DNA from: Alphaproteobacteria bacterium
GTDB lineage: Bacteria > Pseudomonadota > Alphaproteobacteria > Micropepsales > Micropepsaceae
Length of the DNA stretch: 62,498 nucleotides
Assembly (NCBI GenBank): GCA_016124635.1
Contig: WGNJ01000010.1
Location: forward strand, 1-62,498
Direction of reading: 5' to 3'
The translations under genes and the position numbers were made by a program. The notes beneath the pieces were generated by a model. That model worked only from the letters and a program-made list of their open reading frames with translations. It ran no database searches and was not told where the DNA came from. Below are positions 1-8,721 of the stretch, piece after piece. Position 1 is the first letter of the stretch. Every line of letters starts with the position of its first letter.

Positions 1-976
1 AAAACCAGAACCCGTAATAGACCAGCTCCGCGTATTTCGGCATCAACTCGTCTTTCAGGTGCCCAGCTCCGCGGTCGAGCGTAATCGACTCGATGCCACG
101 ATGCGCCGCCAAAAGGATCGTGCCGCCCGGCGTCTCGTACACGCCGCGGCTCTTCATGCCGACGAAACGGTTCTCGACGAGGTCGAGCCGGCCGATACCG
201 TTCGTTTTTCCTAGTTCGTTGAGCTTCGTCAGCAACGCCGCCGGCGACAGCTTCTTGCCGTCGATCGAAACCGCATCGCCTCTTTCGAATCCGATCTCGA
301 CATAGGTCGCTTTGTCCGGAGCTTCCTCCGGGCTGATGGTTCGCTGATAGACGATCGCGTCCGCTTCGGTGGCGGGATCCTCCAGAACCTTTCCTTCGCT
401 TGAAGAGTGCAGCAGATTGGCGTCGACCGAGAACGGAGCCTCGCCACGCTTGTCCTTTGCGATAGGGATCTGATGCTTCTCGGCGAATTCGATCAGCTTG
501 GTGCGGCTGTCGAGGTCCCACTCGCGCCAGGGCGCGATCACCCGAACATCGGGCTTCAACGCATAGTAGGCGAGCTCGAAGCGCACCTGATCGTTGCCTT
601 TGCCCGTCGCGCCGTGTGCGACGGCATCGGCGCCGACCTTGTTCGCGATCTCGATCTGCTTCTTGGCGATGAGCGGCCGCGCAATGGATGTGCCGAGCAG
701 ATATTGCCCCTCATAAAGTGCGTTGGCGCGAAACATCGGAAACACGTAATCGCGCACGAATTCTTCGCGCAGGTCTTCGACAAAAATGTTCTCAGGCTTG
801 ATGCCGAGCATCTCGGCCTTCTTGCGCGCGGGCGACAGCTCTTCGCCCTGACCGAGATCCGCCGTGAACGTCACCACCTCGCAGCGATAGGCTTCCTGCA
901 ACCATTTCAAGATGACCGAGGTGTCGAGGCCGCCCGAATAGGCAAGCACGACTTTCTTCACGGGCTTCTGCGTCAC
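1..976 (-). CDS. argG: Argininosuccinate synthase (partial, C-terminus off the window)
   Basis: Joins citrulline and aspartate using ATP to give argininosuccinate in cytosolic arginine synthesis. The reading frame opens with a GTG at 974-976 and quickly shows the N-type ATP pyrophosphatase P-loop SGGLDTS, followed by family blocks such as [23 protein letters not shown] and APWREW. About 325 codons are present; the family is usually near 405 residues, so roughly 80 C-terminal residues lie beyond base 1. It follows the IalB-like gene and rlmN on the same strand, 39 bases downstream of rlmN. GTG is chosen because the conserved [10 protein letters not shown] block begins only seven codons later and no ATG lies close by. 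Identity is near certain. Confidence 0.97.
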   Translation of the reverse strand, partial: MTQKPVKKVVLAYSGGLDTSVILKWLQEAYRCEVVTFTADLGQGEELSPARKKAEMLGIKPENIFVEDLREEFVRDYVFPMFRANALYEGQYLLGTSIARPLIAKKQIEIANKVGADAVAHGATGKGNDQVRFELAYYALKPDVRVIAPWREWDLDSRTKLIEFAEKHQIPIAKDKRGEAPFSVDANLLHSSSEGKVLEDPATEADAIVYQRTISPEEAPDKATYVEIGFERGDAVSIDGKKLSPAALLTKLNELGKTNGIGRLDLVENRFVGMKSRGVYETPGGTILLAAHRGIESITLDRGAGHLKDELMPKYAELVYYGFWF

Positions 977-1015
977 GGGTGATGCTCCAGATAAGAATTC
1001 GAATCGAGCTCGCCT

Positions 1016-2155
1016 CTAATGCGGCATGCCCGCCAGTTCGCGCGATCGCAGCGCGGCCATTCGCGCGCTCGCGCGTTCCTTGACGCTTTCGCTCTTCAGC
1101 TGGCCGCAGGCCGCCATGATGTCGCGTCCGCGCGGCGTGCGAATTGGCGAGGCATAGCCTGCCTTGTTCACGATCTCGCCGAACGTCTCGATCTGCTCCC
1201 AATCGGAGCATTCGTAAGGCGCGCCCGGCCACGGATTGAACGGGATTAGATTGATCTTCGCTGGGATGCCGGCCATCAGCCGCACCAATTGTTTTGCGTC
1301 GGCAACGCTGTCGTTGACGCCCTTCAGCATCACATACTCGAACGTGATACGACGCGCATTGGACAGCCCTGGATAGGCGCGGCACGCCGCCAGCAGTTCC
1401 TTGATCGGATATTTTTTGTTCAACGGTACGATTGCGTCGCGCACCTCGTCGCGCACGGCGTGAAGTGAGATCGCCAGCATCGAGCCGATCTCAGCGCCGG
1501 CTTTGGGGATCATTGGCACGACGCCGGCCGTCGAAAGCGTGATCCGGCGCTTCGATACCGAAAGTCCTTCGCCGTCCGCAACGATCGAGAGCGCATCACG
1601 CACGTTGTCGAAATTGTAGAGCGGCTCACCCATGCCCATCATCACGACGTTGGTGATTTGCCTTGTCGTGGTATTGCGCCCGGCGTGCGGCCATTCCCGC
1701 AAATGATCGCGCGCGATCAGAATTTGCGACACGATCTCCGCCGAAGTCAGATTGCGCACAAGCTTTTGCGTGCCGGTGTGGCAGAAGCGGCAATTGAGCG
1801 TGCAGCCGACTTGGCTCGAGACGCAGAGTGTTCCTCGATCTTCTTCGGGAATGAAAACCGTCTCGACCTCGACGCCGGGTCCGAACCGGATCAGCCATTT
1901 GCGCGTGCCGTCGCTCGACGTTTGCGCGGTCACAACCTCGGGCCGCTGCAATGTGAAACGTTCGTCGAGTTCGCGACGAAACGGCTTGGCGAGGGTTGTC
2001 ATCCGATCGAAGTCGGTCGCACCCTGTACGTAGGCCGCGTTCCAAAGCTGGCTCGCGCGCATGCCGACCTGCTTGGGCTCTACGCCCACGGTGAGCAGCG
2101 CGCGCTTCAACTGGTCGCGCGTCAGTCCGATCAGAGAATCCTTTTGGCCGTCCAT
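1016..2155 (-). CDS. rlmN: 23S rRNA (A2503-C2)/tRNA methyltransferase RlmN
   Basis: Radical-SAM enzyme that methylates C2 of A2503 in 23S rRNA, and of A37 in some tRNAs, by a ping-pong mechanism. The protein is 379 residues, normal for the family. The radical-SAM cluster motif C-TLN-C-RF-C is followed by HTGTQKL, and other RlmN blocks are present ([53 protein letters not shown]). A late cysteine in the C-terminal AACGQL segment fits the methyl-carrying catalytic cysteine of the family. The ATG at 2155 gives an N-terminus [16 protein letters not shown] typical of alphaproteobacterial RlmN. It lies directly after the terminator of the upstream IalB-like gene. Confidence 0.97.
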   Translation of the reverse strand: MDGQKDSLIGLTRDQLKRALLTVGVEPKQVGMRASQLWNAAYVQGATDFDRMTTLAKPFRRELDERFTLQRPEVVTAQTSSDGTRKWLIRFGPGVEVETVFIPEEDRGTLCVSSQVGCTLNCRFCHTGTQKLVRNLTSAEIVSQILIARDHLREWPHAGRNTTTRQITNVVMMGMGEPLYNFDNVRDALSIVADGEGLSVSKRRITLSTAGVVPMIPKAGAEIGSMLAISLHAVRDEVRDAIVPLNKKYPIKELLAACRAYPGLSNARRITFEYVMLKGVNDSVADAKQLVRLMAGIPAKINLIPFNPWPGAPYECSDWEQIETFGEIVNKAGYASPIRTPRGRDIMAACGQLKSESVKERASARMAALRSRELAGMPH

Positions 2156-2165
2156 GGCTCTGCTT

Positions 2166-2198
2166 CAAAAACAAAAGGCGGCGGGTTTAGCCGCCGCC
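2166..2198 (-). terminator. Rho-independent terminator after the IalB-like gene
   Basis: On the minus strand an 8-bp GC-only stem (arms at 2191-2198 and 2177-2184, GGCGGCGG pairing with CCGCCGCC) with a 6-base loop is followed by the T-rich run TTTTGTTTTTG. It begins 31 bases after the stop of the IalB-like gene and ends about 10 bases before the rlmN start, so rlmN either depends on read-through or has a start site within this short gap. Confidence 0.8.
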
Positions 2199-2228
2199 CG
2201 AAAAGCCGCCTTGAGAGGCGCTAAGCCT

Positions 2229-2750
2229 TTATTTGCAGCCTTCCGTCGCTTTGTCGAGGGCCTGCGAGATGCCTTTGAGCGAATAGCCGTCGGTGGTCAA
2301 CGTGCCGCGCTTGGACATGCCCTTAACCGTCATGTCCCCTGCCGCGCGCATCGCGGCGATGAGCTTGGTCTCGTCGTCTCGAGAAGCCAGCCAGGCGCCG
2401 TCGTCTTTGGTGAAGAATTGGAACTTGTCCGAGCCGACCTGGACCGTCACCTCCGAGCGCTCTTTGAACGGATAGCCGATGATGATCGAAGGCTCGTTGA
2501 CGACCTTCTGGCTCGGCCAGCTCGTGATCAGGAAGTAGACCGGATCTCGATTCACCCCCTTCGGTTCCTTACTCTGCGGCTGAGACACGACGTAGCAGAC
2601 CGACCCGCGACCGTTGTCGCTGCCCTTGTAGGCCTCCCAGGCGTCGAACGTGCCGAGCAAGGCAGAACCCGCAGGCGCTGCTATTCCTGCACCGGCGCTG
2701 AATACGAGGCCTGCTACGGTCATGAGAATCCGCCGAACTATAGGGGTCAT
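2229..2750 (-). CDS. Invasion-associated locus B (IalB) family exported protein
   Basis: A 173-residue exported protein of the IalB family, first described in Bartonella but widespread in Rhizobiales, where its role is not settled. An N-terminal signal peptide (charged MTPIVRR, hydrophobic ILMTVAGLVFSAGAG, AxA-like cleavage near IAAPAGS) precedes a beta-rich domain with the family blocks TFDAWEAY, CYVVSQPQ, VYFLITSWP and FFTKDDGAWLASRDDE. The start at 2750 is chosen for the signal peptide and an AAAGGT ribosome-binding site just upstream; an ATG eight codons earlier (2774) is possible. Followed by a strong terminator, then rlmN and argG on the same strand, an order I recall from other Rhizobiales. 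Confidence 0.9.
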   Translation of the reverse strand: MTPIVRRILMTVAGLVFSAGAGIAAPAGSALLGTFDAWEAYKGSDNGRGSVCYVVSQPQSKEPKGVNRDPVYFLITSWPSQKVVNEPSIIIGYPFKERSEVTVQVGSDKFQFFTKDDGAWLASRDDETKLIAAMRAAGDMTVKGMSKRGTLTTDGYSLKGISQALDKATEGCK

Positions 2751-3070
2751 TTGGCTACCTTTGATCTCTGGCATCGTCTGAAGCCCGCCGCCGGGCCGAA
2801 CCAAGGGGTGGTTCGCGTGGACCCCTAATGTCTCGCCCATCCGAGGCGCTTTTGTGAAGCCCTTTTTGCCACGCGGCCCAAGCAAATAGGCGGCGGATGG
2901 GCTTCGCGAGCCCTTGCGCCGGATGATATACGGTCGCCGGCGTGCCTTCGGACGCGGCCGGACTGCAGGATCACCGGACTTCGACGTGCTTGGCCACCTA
3001 TCCAAATACCATTACGCGGCGTTGCGTTTCGCAAAGCCGCCCCACCCCGCAGCGCATCAATGACCCGCAA
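2751..3070. other. Divergent intergenic region without a recognisable gene
   Basis: A 320-base gap between the divergent starts of the IalB-like gene and the asparaginase gene. It should hold both promoters, but I see no convincing -35/-10 pair. Open frames cross it on both strands, yet their translations are basic and compositionally random, match no family and lack ribosome-binding sites. No tRNA-like T-loop or long hairpin was seen. Confidence 0.5.
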
Positions 3071-4081
3071 ATGAACCCGGTTCTCGTCGAAGTGACTCGC
3101 GGCCAGCGAGTCGAGAGCATGCATCGCGGTGCCATCGCCATATGCGATGCCAAAGGCGGCGTATTCGGCGGCTGGGGTGACATCGACGCCGCCGTCTATC
3201 CGCGTTCGGCCTTCAAATCGCTCCAGGCCTTGGCCCTGGTCGAGAGCGGTGCGGCGGACGCGTTCTGTGTTTCGTCGGAAGAGCTTGCGCTTGCATGCGC
3301 ATCGCACAGCGGCGAGCCGATGCATGTGGAGCGTGTCGAACGCTGGCTCGCTCGTATCGATTGCAAAGAGAGCGACCTCGCTTGCGGGCCGCATTTGCCG
3401 ATTCATGAGCCGACAGCCCATGCCATGATCCGCGAGGGTCGCAAGCCGTGCCGCATTCACAATAATTGCTCAGGCAAGCACACCGGCTTTCTAACTCTCG
3501 CGCGCCATCTGGGCGTCTCGACCTCGAACTACGAGCGGCCTGATCATCCAGTTCAAAACCTTGTGCGCATGGCTATCGCGGACATGTGCGATGTCGAAGC
3601 GGGCGCGATGCCCATCGCGATCGACGGCTGTGCTGCTCCGAACTACGCGATCCCCTTACGCAACTTGGCGCAAGGCATGGCGCGCCTTGGCGATACGGCA
3701 TCGCTCAGCCCGTCACGCGCGACCGCCGCACGCCGCCTCGTCGATGCATGGCGCGAACATCCTCTGCTCGTTTCCGGGACGGGTCGGGCGTGTGGCGATC
3801 TGATCCGCGCGTCGAGCGATCGAACGGTCGTGAAGACCGGAGCCGAAGGTGTTTTCACTGCCGTGCTGCCTGAGCGCGGGCTCGGCGTCGCGCTCAAGAT
3901 CGACGACGGCGCGACGCGTGGCGCTGAGACGGCGATGACGCGCATACTTGTTCTGCTTGGCGTCGCCGACGAATGGTCCGAGCTGATTCTCAAACACCTG
4001 CAGCCGGCCATTCGCAATTGGCGCGGCGACGAAGTGGGTGAGCGCCGCGCCAGCGCGGCGCTCGAGAACATCGCGAGCTAG
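3071..4081 (+). CDS. Rhizobial-type L-asparaginase (asparaginase II family)
   Basis: Predicted to hydrolyse L-asparagine to aspartate and ammonia. It belongs to the thermolabile Rhizobium etli AnsA/ReAV class, unrelated to the E. coli enzymes. The 336-residue protein keeps the residues known for ReAV with a two-residue offset: the SxxK pair S46/K49 (YPRSAFKS), S80 in ACASHSGE, and C133, K136, H137 in NNCSGKHTGF, plus IDGCAAPNYA and LLVSGTGR. The ATG at 3071 is chosen because MNPVLVEVTRG is the typical N-terminus; the frame is open further upstream but codes for nothing family-like. Its TAG stop overlaps the stop of the convergent gene within the palindrome CTAG. Confidence 0.93.
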   Translation: MNPVLVEVTRGQRVESMHRGAIAICDAKGGVFGGWGDIDAAVYPRSAFKSLQALALVESGAADAFCVSSEELALACASHSGEPMHVERVERWLARIDCKESDLACGPHLPIHEPTAHAMIREGRKPCRIHNNCSGKHTGFLTLARHLGVSTSNYERPDHPVQNLVRMAIADMCDVEAGAMPIAIDGCAAPNYAIPLRNLAQGMARLGDTASLSPSRATAARRLVDAWREHPLLVSGTGRACGDLIRASSDRTVVKTGAEGVFTAVLPERGLGVALKIDDGATRGAETAMTRILVLLGVADEWSELILKHLQPAIRNWRGDEVGERRASAALENIAS

Positions 4082-4485
4082 TTGGAGTGCGCGGGTTCCG
4101 TCGTGCTTGCGGGCGTCATTCCGCCCGGCGGGAGCTCTTCGACGCTCGACACGACGCATGTGCTCGGGATACCGCGGCGCGGACCGAATGTGATGCGATC
4201 GCCGGGGCTCAAGCAGATGCCGGGCCGAGACTCGACCTTGGCGTAGATGGCGTAGCGCATCTCGGTGCAGTCGTTCACGAAGGTCACCTTATAGCGCCGG
4301 TTGACGCCCATCTCGATGATCGCCGTCTGCTTGTCGACGTCGGTCCAGTGGCGCAGCCGGTCTGTGAACGGGCACGCGTTGTGGCTTGGCTTCTGCTCGT
4401 CCGCAAACGCTGGCGCCGCGGCCAACATCTGCAATGTCATCGCGCCGAATACGAAGGTTTTGCTGAATTTGCTGCTCATGGGCAT
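4078..4485 (-). CDS. DUF6491-type exported protein of unknown function
   Basis: A 135-residue secreted protein. The signal peptide (MPMSSKFSKTFVFG, hydrophobic core, cleavage near APAFADE) leads to a small domain with C/R-rich blocks HNACPFTDRLRHW, VNDCTEMRYAIYAKV, RPGICLSPGDRITFG and PSTCVVSSVEEL. Four cysteines in the mature part could form two disulfides. I relate it to the DUF6491 family by pattern; no function is known. An AGGAGG lies 4 bases before the ATG at 4485 and 10 bases before a second in-frame ATG at 4479, so either may be used. Convergent with the asparaginase gene (4-base stop overlap) and divergent from the quinone oxidoreductase. Confidence 0.8.
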   Translation of the reverse strand: MPMSSKFSKTFVFGAMTLQMLAAAPAFADEQKPSHNACPFTDRLRHWTDVDKQTAIIEMGVNRRYKVTFVNDCTEMRYAIYAKVESRPGICLSPGDRITFGPRRGIPSTCVVSSVEELPPGGMTPASTTEPAHSN

Positions 4486-4516
4486 CGAGCCTCCTGCTCG
4501 ACAGAAGCGCACATGC

Positions 4517-4545
4517 TTGGCGTTTGTTCCTGGCTCAAATAATGT
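4517..4545 (+). promoter_or_regulatory. Candidate sigma-70 promoter for the quinone oxidoreductase
   Basis: TTGGCG at 4517-4522 and TAATGT at 4540-4545 are separated by 17 bases, a good housekeeping-promoter layout, placing a start about 45 bases upstream of the gene at 4597. By-eye match only. Confidence 0.4.
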
Positions 4546-4596
4546 TTGGCCGCTGAACGCCATCTGAATGCTCTATCACGAACCGGAGAGTTCCAA

Positions 4597-5595
4597 ATGA
4601 AGGCCGTACTTTGCAAGCAATACGGACCGCCAGACAGCTTGGTCGTCGAGGATGTGCCGAGCCCGAAGCCGGCCGAAGGTCAGGTTCTGATCTCGGTCAA
4701 GGCGGCCGGTGTGAACTTCCCGGACGTTTTGATCATTCAGAACAAGTACCAATTCAAACCGCCGCTTCCGTTCGCGCCGGGCGGTGAAGTTGCTGGCATC
4801 GTCAAGGAAATCGGCCCCGCCGTGACAAACGTGAAGGTCGGCGATCGTGTTATTGGCTCGACCGGCTGGGGCGGCTTCGCCGAGGAAGCGCTCGCGCCCG
4901 CATCGCGGTGCATTCCCTTTCCATCCAACATGGATTTCGCCGAAGCATCCGCCTTTGTGATGACCTATGGAACGTCGCATCACGCGCTGAAGGATCGCGC
5001 GCAGATCAAGCCGGGTGAGACCCTGCTCGTTCTCGGCGCCGCTGGCGGCGTCGGCCTCTCCGCGGTCGAGCTCGGCAAAGTCATGGGCGCACGCGTGATT
5101 GCCGCCGCGTCGAGCCAGGAGAAAGTCGACGTGTGCCTGAAGCATGGCGCCGACGCCGGCGTTGTCTATCCGGCCGGTCCGCTCGACCGCGACGCGCAGA
5201 AGAAGCTCTCCGAAGAATTCAAGAAAGTCGTCGGCGGTGACGGCGCAAACGTCATCTACGACGGTGTTGGCGGAACCTATGCGGAGCCGGCGCTGCGCTC
5301 GATCGCGTGGGAAGGCCGTTATCTGGTGATCGGCTTCCCCGCGGGTATTCCCTCGATCCCGCTCAATCTCGCGCTGCTCAAGGGCTGTCAGATTGTGGGC
5401 GTATTCTGGGGCGCCTTCACCGCACGCGAGCCGAAGCGCAATCAGGAGAATTTGCACGAGCTGATGGATTGGGTCGCGAAGGGCAAGCTGAAGCCCTATG
5501 TGTCCAAGCGCTACCCGATGGCGAACGCGGCCCAAGCGTTGAAAGACATGGAAGCGCGCAAGGTCACCGGCAAAGTCGTCTTGACGATGGGCTAG
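4597..5595 (+). CDS. Zinc-free MDR family NADPH:quinone oxidoreductase
   Basis: A 332-residue medium-chain dehydrogenase/reductase of the zeta-crystallin/QOR branch, predicted to reduce quinones or other enones with NADPH. The GroES-like N-terminal half has AAGVNFPDVLIIQNKY and PFAPGGEVAG, the QOR hallmarks. The Rossmann half carries LLVLGAAGGVGLSAVELGK (the AxGGVG dinucleotide motif) and later VIYDGVGG and LKGCQIVGVFWG. The zinc-binding cysteines of true alcohol dehydrogenases are absent, as expected. The start is supported by GGAGAG just before the ATG and by the canonical MKAVLCKQYG N-terminus. The exact substrate cannot be read from sequence. Its TAG stop overlaps the next gene's stop in CTAG. 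Confidence 0.93.
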   Translation: MKAVLCKQYGPPDSLVVEDVPSPKPAEGQVLISVKAAGVNFPDVLIIQNKYQFKPPLPFAPGGEVAGIVKEIGPAVTNVKVGDRVIGSTGWGGFAEEALAPASRCIPFPSNMDFAEASAFVMTYGTSHHALKDRAQIKPGETLLVLGAAGGVGLSAVELGKVMGARVIAAASSQEKVDVCLKHGADAGVVYPAGPLDRDAQKKLSEEFKKVVGGDGANVIYDGVGGTYAEPALRSIAWEGRYLVIGFPAGIPSIPLNLALLKGCQIVGVFWGAFTAREPKRNQENLHELMDWVAKGKLKPYVSKRYPMANAAQALKDMEARKVTGKVVLTMG

Positions 5596-5954
5596 GTCTC
5601 GGCTCGCAACAGCACGCGCCGCGCGGCGGCGCGATGCTCTGCGCGCATGTAGCTGCCGGCGATTCCGATCGCCGCCGTCAGCGCGGCCGCATCGTCGCTG
5701 TAGCCGAAGCCCGCGATGAAATCGGGAACCAGGTCGATCGGAATGATGAAATAAGCCAGCGCGGCCACCAAGGCCGCGCGCGCCGGCAACGGCGTCAGTG
5801 GATCGACGGCGCAGAAATATGCCGCGACCAGATCTTCGACAAACGGCAGTTGCCCAATCACGCGGCGCAGCTTGCGCCAGAAACCGTCGTGCACTGTTCG
5901 CTCGTTGCGAGCAAGGACGACAGGCAATTGCGCTTCGACAAAATCGACCGCCAT
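5592..5954 (-). CDS. YkvA/DUF1232 family small membrane protein
   Basis: A 120-residue DUF1232 (YkvA) protein of unknown function. The core LARNERTVHDGFWRKL, then ALVAALAYFIIPIDLVPDFIAGFGYSDDAAAL, contains the family signature Y-x-x-x-P-x-D-L-x-P-D-x-x-x-x-x-G-x-x-D-D. One hydrophobic segment, about residues 60-80, may insert in the membrane. It lies 8 bases downstream of the DUF2905 gene on the same strand, probably one transcript of two small membrane proteins. It converges on the quinone oxidoreductase with a 4-base stop overlap. Confidence 0.9.
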   Translation of the reverse strand: MAVDFVEAQLPVVLARNERTVHDGFWRKLRRVIGQLPFVEDLVAAYFCAVDPLTPLPARAALVAALAYFIIPIDLVPDFIAGFGYSDDAAALTAAIGIAGSYMRAEHRAAARRVLLRAET

Positions 5955-5962
5955 GGGAAACC

Positions 5963-6169
5963 CTACCTACGAAACAGCCAGACCAACAAAGACAGCACGG
6001 CACTGATCAGAATTGACGTTACGATCGGAATATAGAGGTGAAACCCGTCGCGCTCGATCGCGATATCGCCTGGCAAGCGGCCGAGGCCGATTTTCCCGAG
6101 GATGGGCCACAAGAGCCCGGCTGCAACCAGCACGAGCCCCAGGATGATCAAGGTGCGCGAGACATCCAT
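5963..6169 (-). CDS. DUF2905 family small membrane protein
   Basis: A 68-residue protein with two membrane segments (TLIILGLVLVAAGLLWPI and YIPIVTSILISAVLSLLVWLF) flanking the DUF2905 signature GLGRLPGDIAIERDGF. Function unknown. I start it at 6169 because homologues begin immediately before the first helix and AAAGGG lies nine bases upstream; an in-frame ATG at 6190 with GGGAAGG upstream is the alternative and adds seven residues. Its leader contains two tandem inverted repeats (6193-6237). Expressed with the DUF1232 gene. Confidence 0.88.
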   Translation of the reverse strand: MDVSRTLIILGLVLVAAGLLWPILGKIGLGRLPGDIAIERDGFHLYIPIVTSILISAVLSLLVWLFRR

Positions 6170-6192
6170 ATCCGGCCGCCCTTTGAGCATCT

Positions 6193-6237
6193 GGCCTTCC
6201 CCTCGGAAGGCCGTTAAGAAATTGCTCTCCAGCAATT
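6193..6237. repeat. Two tandem inverted repeats between divergent genes
   Basis: GGCCTTCC at 6193-6200 pairs perfectly with GGAAGGCC at 6205-6212 (loop CCTC). AATTGCT at 6220-6226 pairs with AGCAATT at 6231-6237 (loop CTCC). Both sit in the 71-92 base divergent region between the DUF2905 and SDR genes, so they could be operators, a leader hairpin or a terminator. Neither is followed by a T-run on either strand. Confidence 0.6.
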
Positions 6238-6261
6238 CAATATAGGCAGAGGGCAGGAAAT

Positions 6262-7047
6262 ATGCAGCTGAATCGTTCGGTTACCGCGATTGTGACCGGT
6301 GGGGCCTCGGGTCTTGGAGAGGCGACTGCGCGCGAATTGGCGGGAGCGGGCGTGCGCGTAGCGATCTTCGATCTCAACAAGGATCGCGGCAACAAGGTCG
6401 CTGGCGAAATCGACGGTGTCTTCTGCGAAGTGAATGTCGCCAACGAGCAAAGCGTCGTCGACGGCTTTGCCAAAGCGCGTGCGGCCCTCGGCCAGGAGCG
6501 AATTCTCGTCAACTGCGCCGGCACCGGCATTGCGGTGAAGACTGCGTCCCGCAAGAAGGACACCAACGAACCGGTCGCGCATCCGATCGATCAATTCGAT
6601 CGCATCATTCAGATCAATCTCGTCGGCACGTTTCGCTGCATCTCGAAAGCGGCAGCCGGCATGCTGACGCTCGATCCCATAACCGAAGACGGCGAGCGTG
6701 GCGTCATCGTCAACACCGGTTCCGTTGCAGCTGAGGACGGTCAGATCGGTCAGGCCGCGTATTCGGCGTCGAAAGCCGGCATCAAAGGTATGACGCTGGT
6801 CGTCGCCCGCGATCTATCGCGTGACGGCATTCGTTGCTGCACGATCCTGCCGGGCCTCTTCAACACGCCGCTTCTTGGCGCGGCGCCGGAGGACGTGAAG
6901 CGCAGCCTTGGCGCGCAGGTACCGTTCCCCTCGCGGCTTGGTCATCCTTACGAATACGCCAAGCTTGCGCGGCAGATTTGCGAGAACTCGATGTTGAACG
7001 GCGAGACCATTCGCTTGGACGGTGCCATTCGCATGGCGCCGCGCTGA
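6262..7047 (+). CDS. SDR oxidoreductase, 3-hydroxyacyl-CoA dehydrogenase type 2-like
   Basis: A 261-residue classical short-chain dehydrogenase. The cofactor motif TGGASGLG spans residues 12-19 with an Asp at the end of beta-2 (AIFDLNKD), which favours NAD. The catalytic set is S154, Y167 and K171 (YSASK), and the NCAG motif (residues 84-87) is the usual NNAG. The overall pattern (LPGLFNTPLL, VPFPSRLGHPYEYA, MLNGETIRLDGAIRM) resembles HSD17B10/type-2 3-hydroxyacyl-CoA dehydrogenases used in fatty-acid or branched-chain degradation. This substrate assignment is family-based inference. The start has GAGGGCAGGAAAT upstream. The BON-OmpA gene follows after 10 bases. Confidence 0.9.
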   Translation: MQLNRSVTAIVTGGASGLGEATARELAGAGVRVAIFDLNKDRGNKVAGEIDGVFCEVNVANEQSVVDGFAKARAALGQERILVNCAGTGIAVKTASRKKDTNEPVAHPIDQFDRIIQINLVGTFRCISKAAAGMLTLDPITEDGERGVIVNTGSVAAEDGQIGQAAYSASKAGIKGMTLVVARDLSRDGIRCCTILPGLFNTPLLGAAPEDVKRSLGAQVPFPSRLGHPYEYAKLARQICENSMLNGETIRLDGAIRMAPR

Positions 7048-7057
7048 CGGAGTTGCG

Positions 7058-8704
7058 ATGCGCGCGGTTGTCTTGATCATTGCACTGCTTGCGCTAGGTG
7101 CGGTCGCACTCTACGCCGTGCAAATCTTCCCCGCGCGCATCGAGGCCGATCTCAAGCAGCGTTCTGAAGAAGCTCTACACGCTGCGAATCTGAACTTCGC
7201 AAAGGTCAGCGTCAGCGGTCGCGTTGTCACGCTCTCGGGCGAGGCGCCCGGCTCAATCTCGAAAGAAGATGCGGTAAGGATCGCCGGCGACGTATGGGGT
7301 GTGGCGAGCGTGCGCGACACGCTCCTGGTTGCGACCACTGGTTTGCCTCCTGCGCCTCAGCCGGTCACGGGTTCTTCGCAGGAGCTTTCGGAAAACACGG
7401 CGAGCGAGCCCGCTGCTCCCGCCGAAGAGTCGTCGTCGTCCGACACGCTGCCGACCGTAGGCTCGTTGGTCGATCCTGCGCTTGATTCACCGGCAGAGGA
7501 GCCGGCGGCGCCATCGTCGTCGGACGAACAACCCTCGACCGCGGAAGCCGTTACACCGGCACCCGCAGAGACAGCATCGTCAGAGCCGGCGCCCACGCCC
7601 ACGCCCACGCCCGCACAAACGGAGGCGGCGCCCTCTGAGCCTGCGCCGCAGGTCACGGCTCAAGCCGAACCGCCTTCGAAACCGTCAGCACCACCCTCTG
7701 CGGCCGCTCCGCCCGGCGCAAGCGTGGGCCCGCTGCCGAAGGAAGCCATTGCGCAAGGCATCACCGCTGGATTGACCTCGGCACTGCAAGCGATCCCGCC
7801 GGCGATCGAAGCAGCGCCGCCCGCCTACCGTCTCGAAGCGCGCGTTTCAGGCAGGCAAATCGAGTTGCAGGGTTTGGTCTCGACACCTTCCGCGCAACGC
7901 GCCTTGGTGGCGCATGTGCGGCGTCGTATTCGCCGCGCTCACATCGTCGACTCAATGCAGGTCGCGCACGCGAAGCCGGACAAAGATTGGCTCGGTGTTG
8001 CGCGTTCAGGGCTCGCGCAGCTCGCTCGTTTGGACAATGGCTCGCTCAAACTTGAGGGACACACTGTCTCCGTCAGCGGCAAACCGAAGAGCGAAAGCGA
8101 CCGCAAGCGCATCCTCGCGGCGCTGAGCAAACTTCCCCGCGGTTACAAATCGACGGTATTGCTCGAGCGCATGCAGGACGCAGTACCCGCGGCGCCGTCG
8201 ATCGCTGAAGCGGCGCCCGCACCTGAACCTGTTCGCCCGGCACCGGCGCCGCCCGCGGTGCCGTCGAAGCCAAGACGCACGCCGCCGAAACACGTTGCTG
8301 CCAAATATCGCATCGCGCCTGCGCCGCTACCTGTCGAGCGACGCCTTTCGTCCAGTTGCCGCCGCCGCTTCAACAATGTGTTGCCGCGCGTAGCAGTCGC
8401 GTTTGAGAGCGGCTCGTCGCACATTCAATCGAGCGTCGGGCTCGACGATTTCGCTCGCATCGCGCGTCAATGTCCGGGCGCGCACATTCGCCTTTCGGGG
8501 CACTCGGACACGCAAGAGGTCGCGCCGACAGCAACCGGACTGTCGCTGCATCGCGCGTTCGCTGTCATGGACGCGCTGGAAGACCGCGGCGTGTCGGATG
8601 AAAACATCACGGTAGTGGGCCGCGGCGGGCTGCGTCCCGCGTTTAGCAACGCCACGGCAGAAGGCCGGGAGAACAATCGGCGTGTTGAGTTTGCGGTCTG
8701 GTAG
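7058..8704 (+). CDS. BON-domain and OmpA-like envelope protein
   Basis: A 548-residue envelope protein. One N-terminal helix (residues 1-22) anchors or exports it. A BON-like domain follows (about 25-95; VSGRVVTLSGEAP...VWGVASVRD), then about 140 residues of Pro/Ala/Glu/Ser linker. Two further BON-like units follow (about 260-315 with RQIELQGLVSTP; about 325-380 with HTVSVSGKPKSESD), then a second Pro-rich linker. The last 105 residues form an OmpA/peptidoglycan-binding domain (VAFESGSSHIQ, LSGHSDTQ, VVGRGGLRP, NNRRVEF). The arrangement resembles BON-OmpA proteins such as mycobacterial ArfA. A role linking membrane and cell wall is inference. A 10-base gap separates it from the SDR gene. Confidence 0.82.
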   Translation: MRAVVLIIALLALGAVALYAVQIFPARIEADLKQRSEEALHAANLNFAKVSVSGRVVTLSGEAPGSISKEDAVRIAGDVWGVASVRDTLLVATTGLPPAPQPVTGSSQELSENTASEPAAPAEESSSSDTLPTVGSLVDPALDSPAEEPAAPSSSDEQPSTAEAVTPAPAETASSEPAPTPTPTPAQTEAAPSEPAPQVTAQAEPPSKPSAPPSAAAPPGASVGPLPKEAIAQGITAGLTSALQAIPPAIEAAPPAYRLEARVSGRQIELQGLVSTPSAQRALVAHVRRRIRRAHIVDSMQVAHAKPDKDWLGVARSGLAQLARLDNGSLKLEGHTVSVSGKPKSESDRKRILAALSKLPRGYKSTVLLERMQDAVPAAPSIAEAAPAPEPVRPAPAPPAVPSKPRRTPPKHVAAKYRIAPAPLPVERRLSSSCRRRFNNVLPRVAVAFESGSSHIQSSVGLDDFARIARQCPGAHIRLSGHSDTQEVAPTATGLSLHRAFAVMDALEDRGVSDENITVVGRGGLRPAFSNATAEGRENNRRVEFAVW

Positions 8705-8721
8705 GTTGGGGCTTGGTCGCT

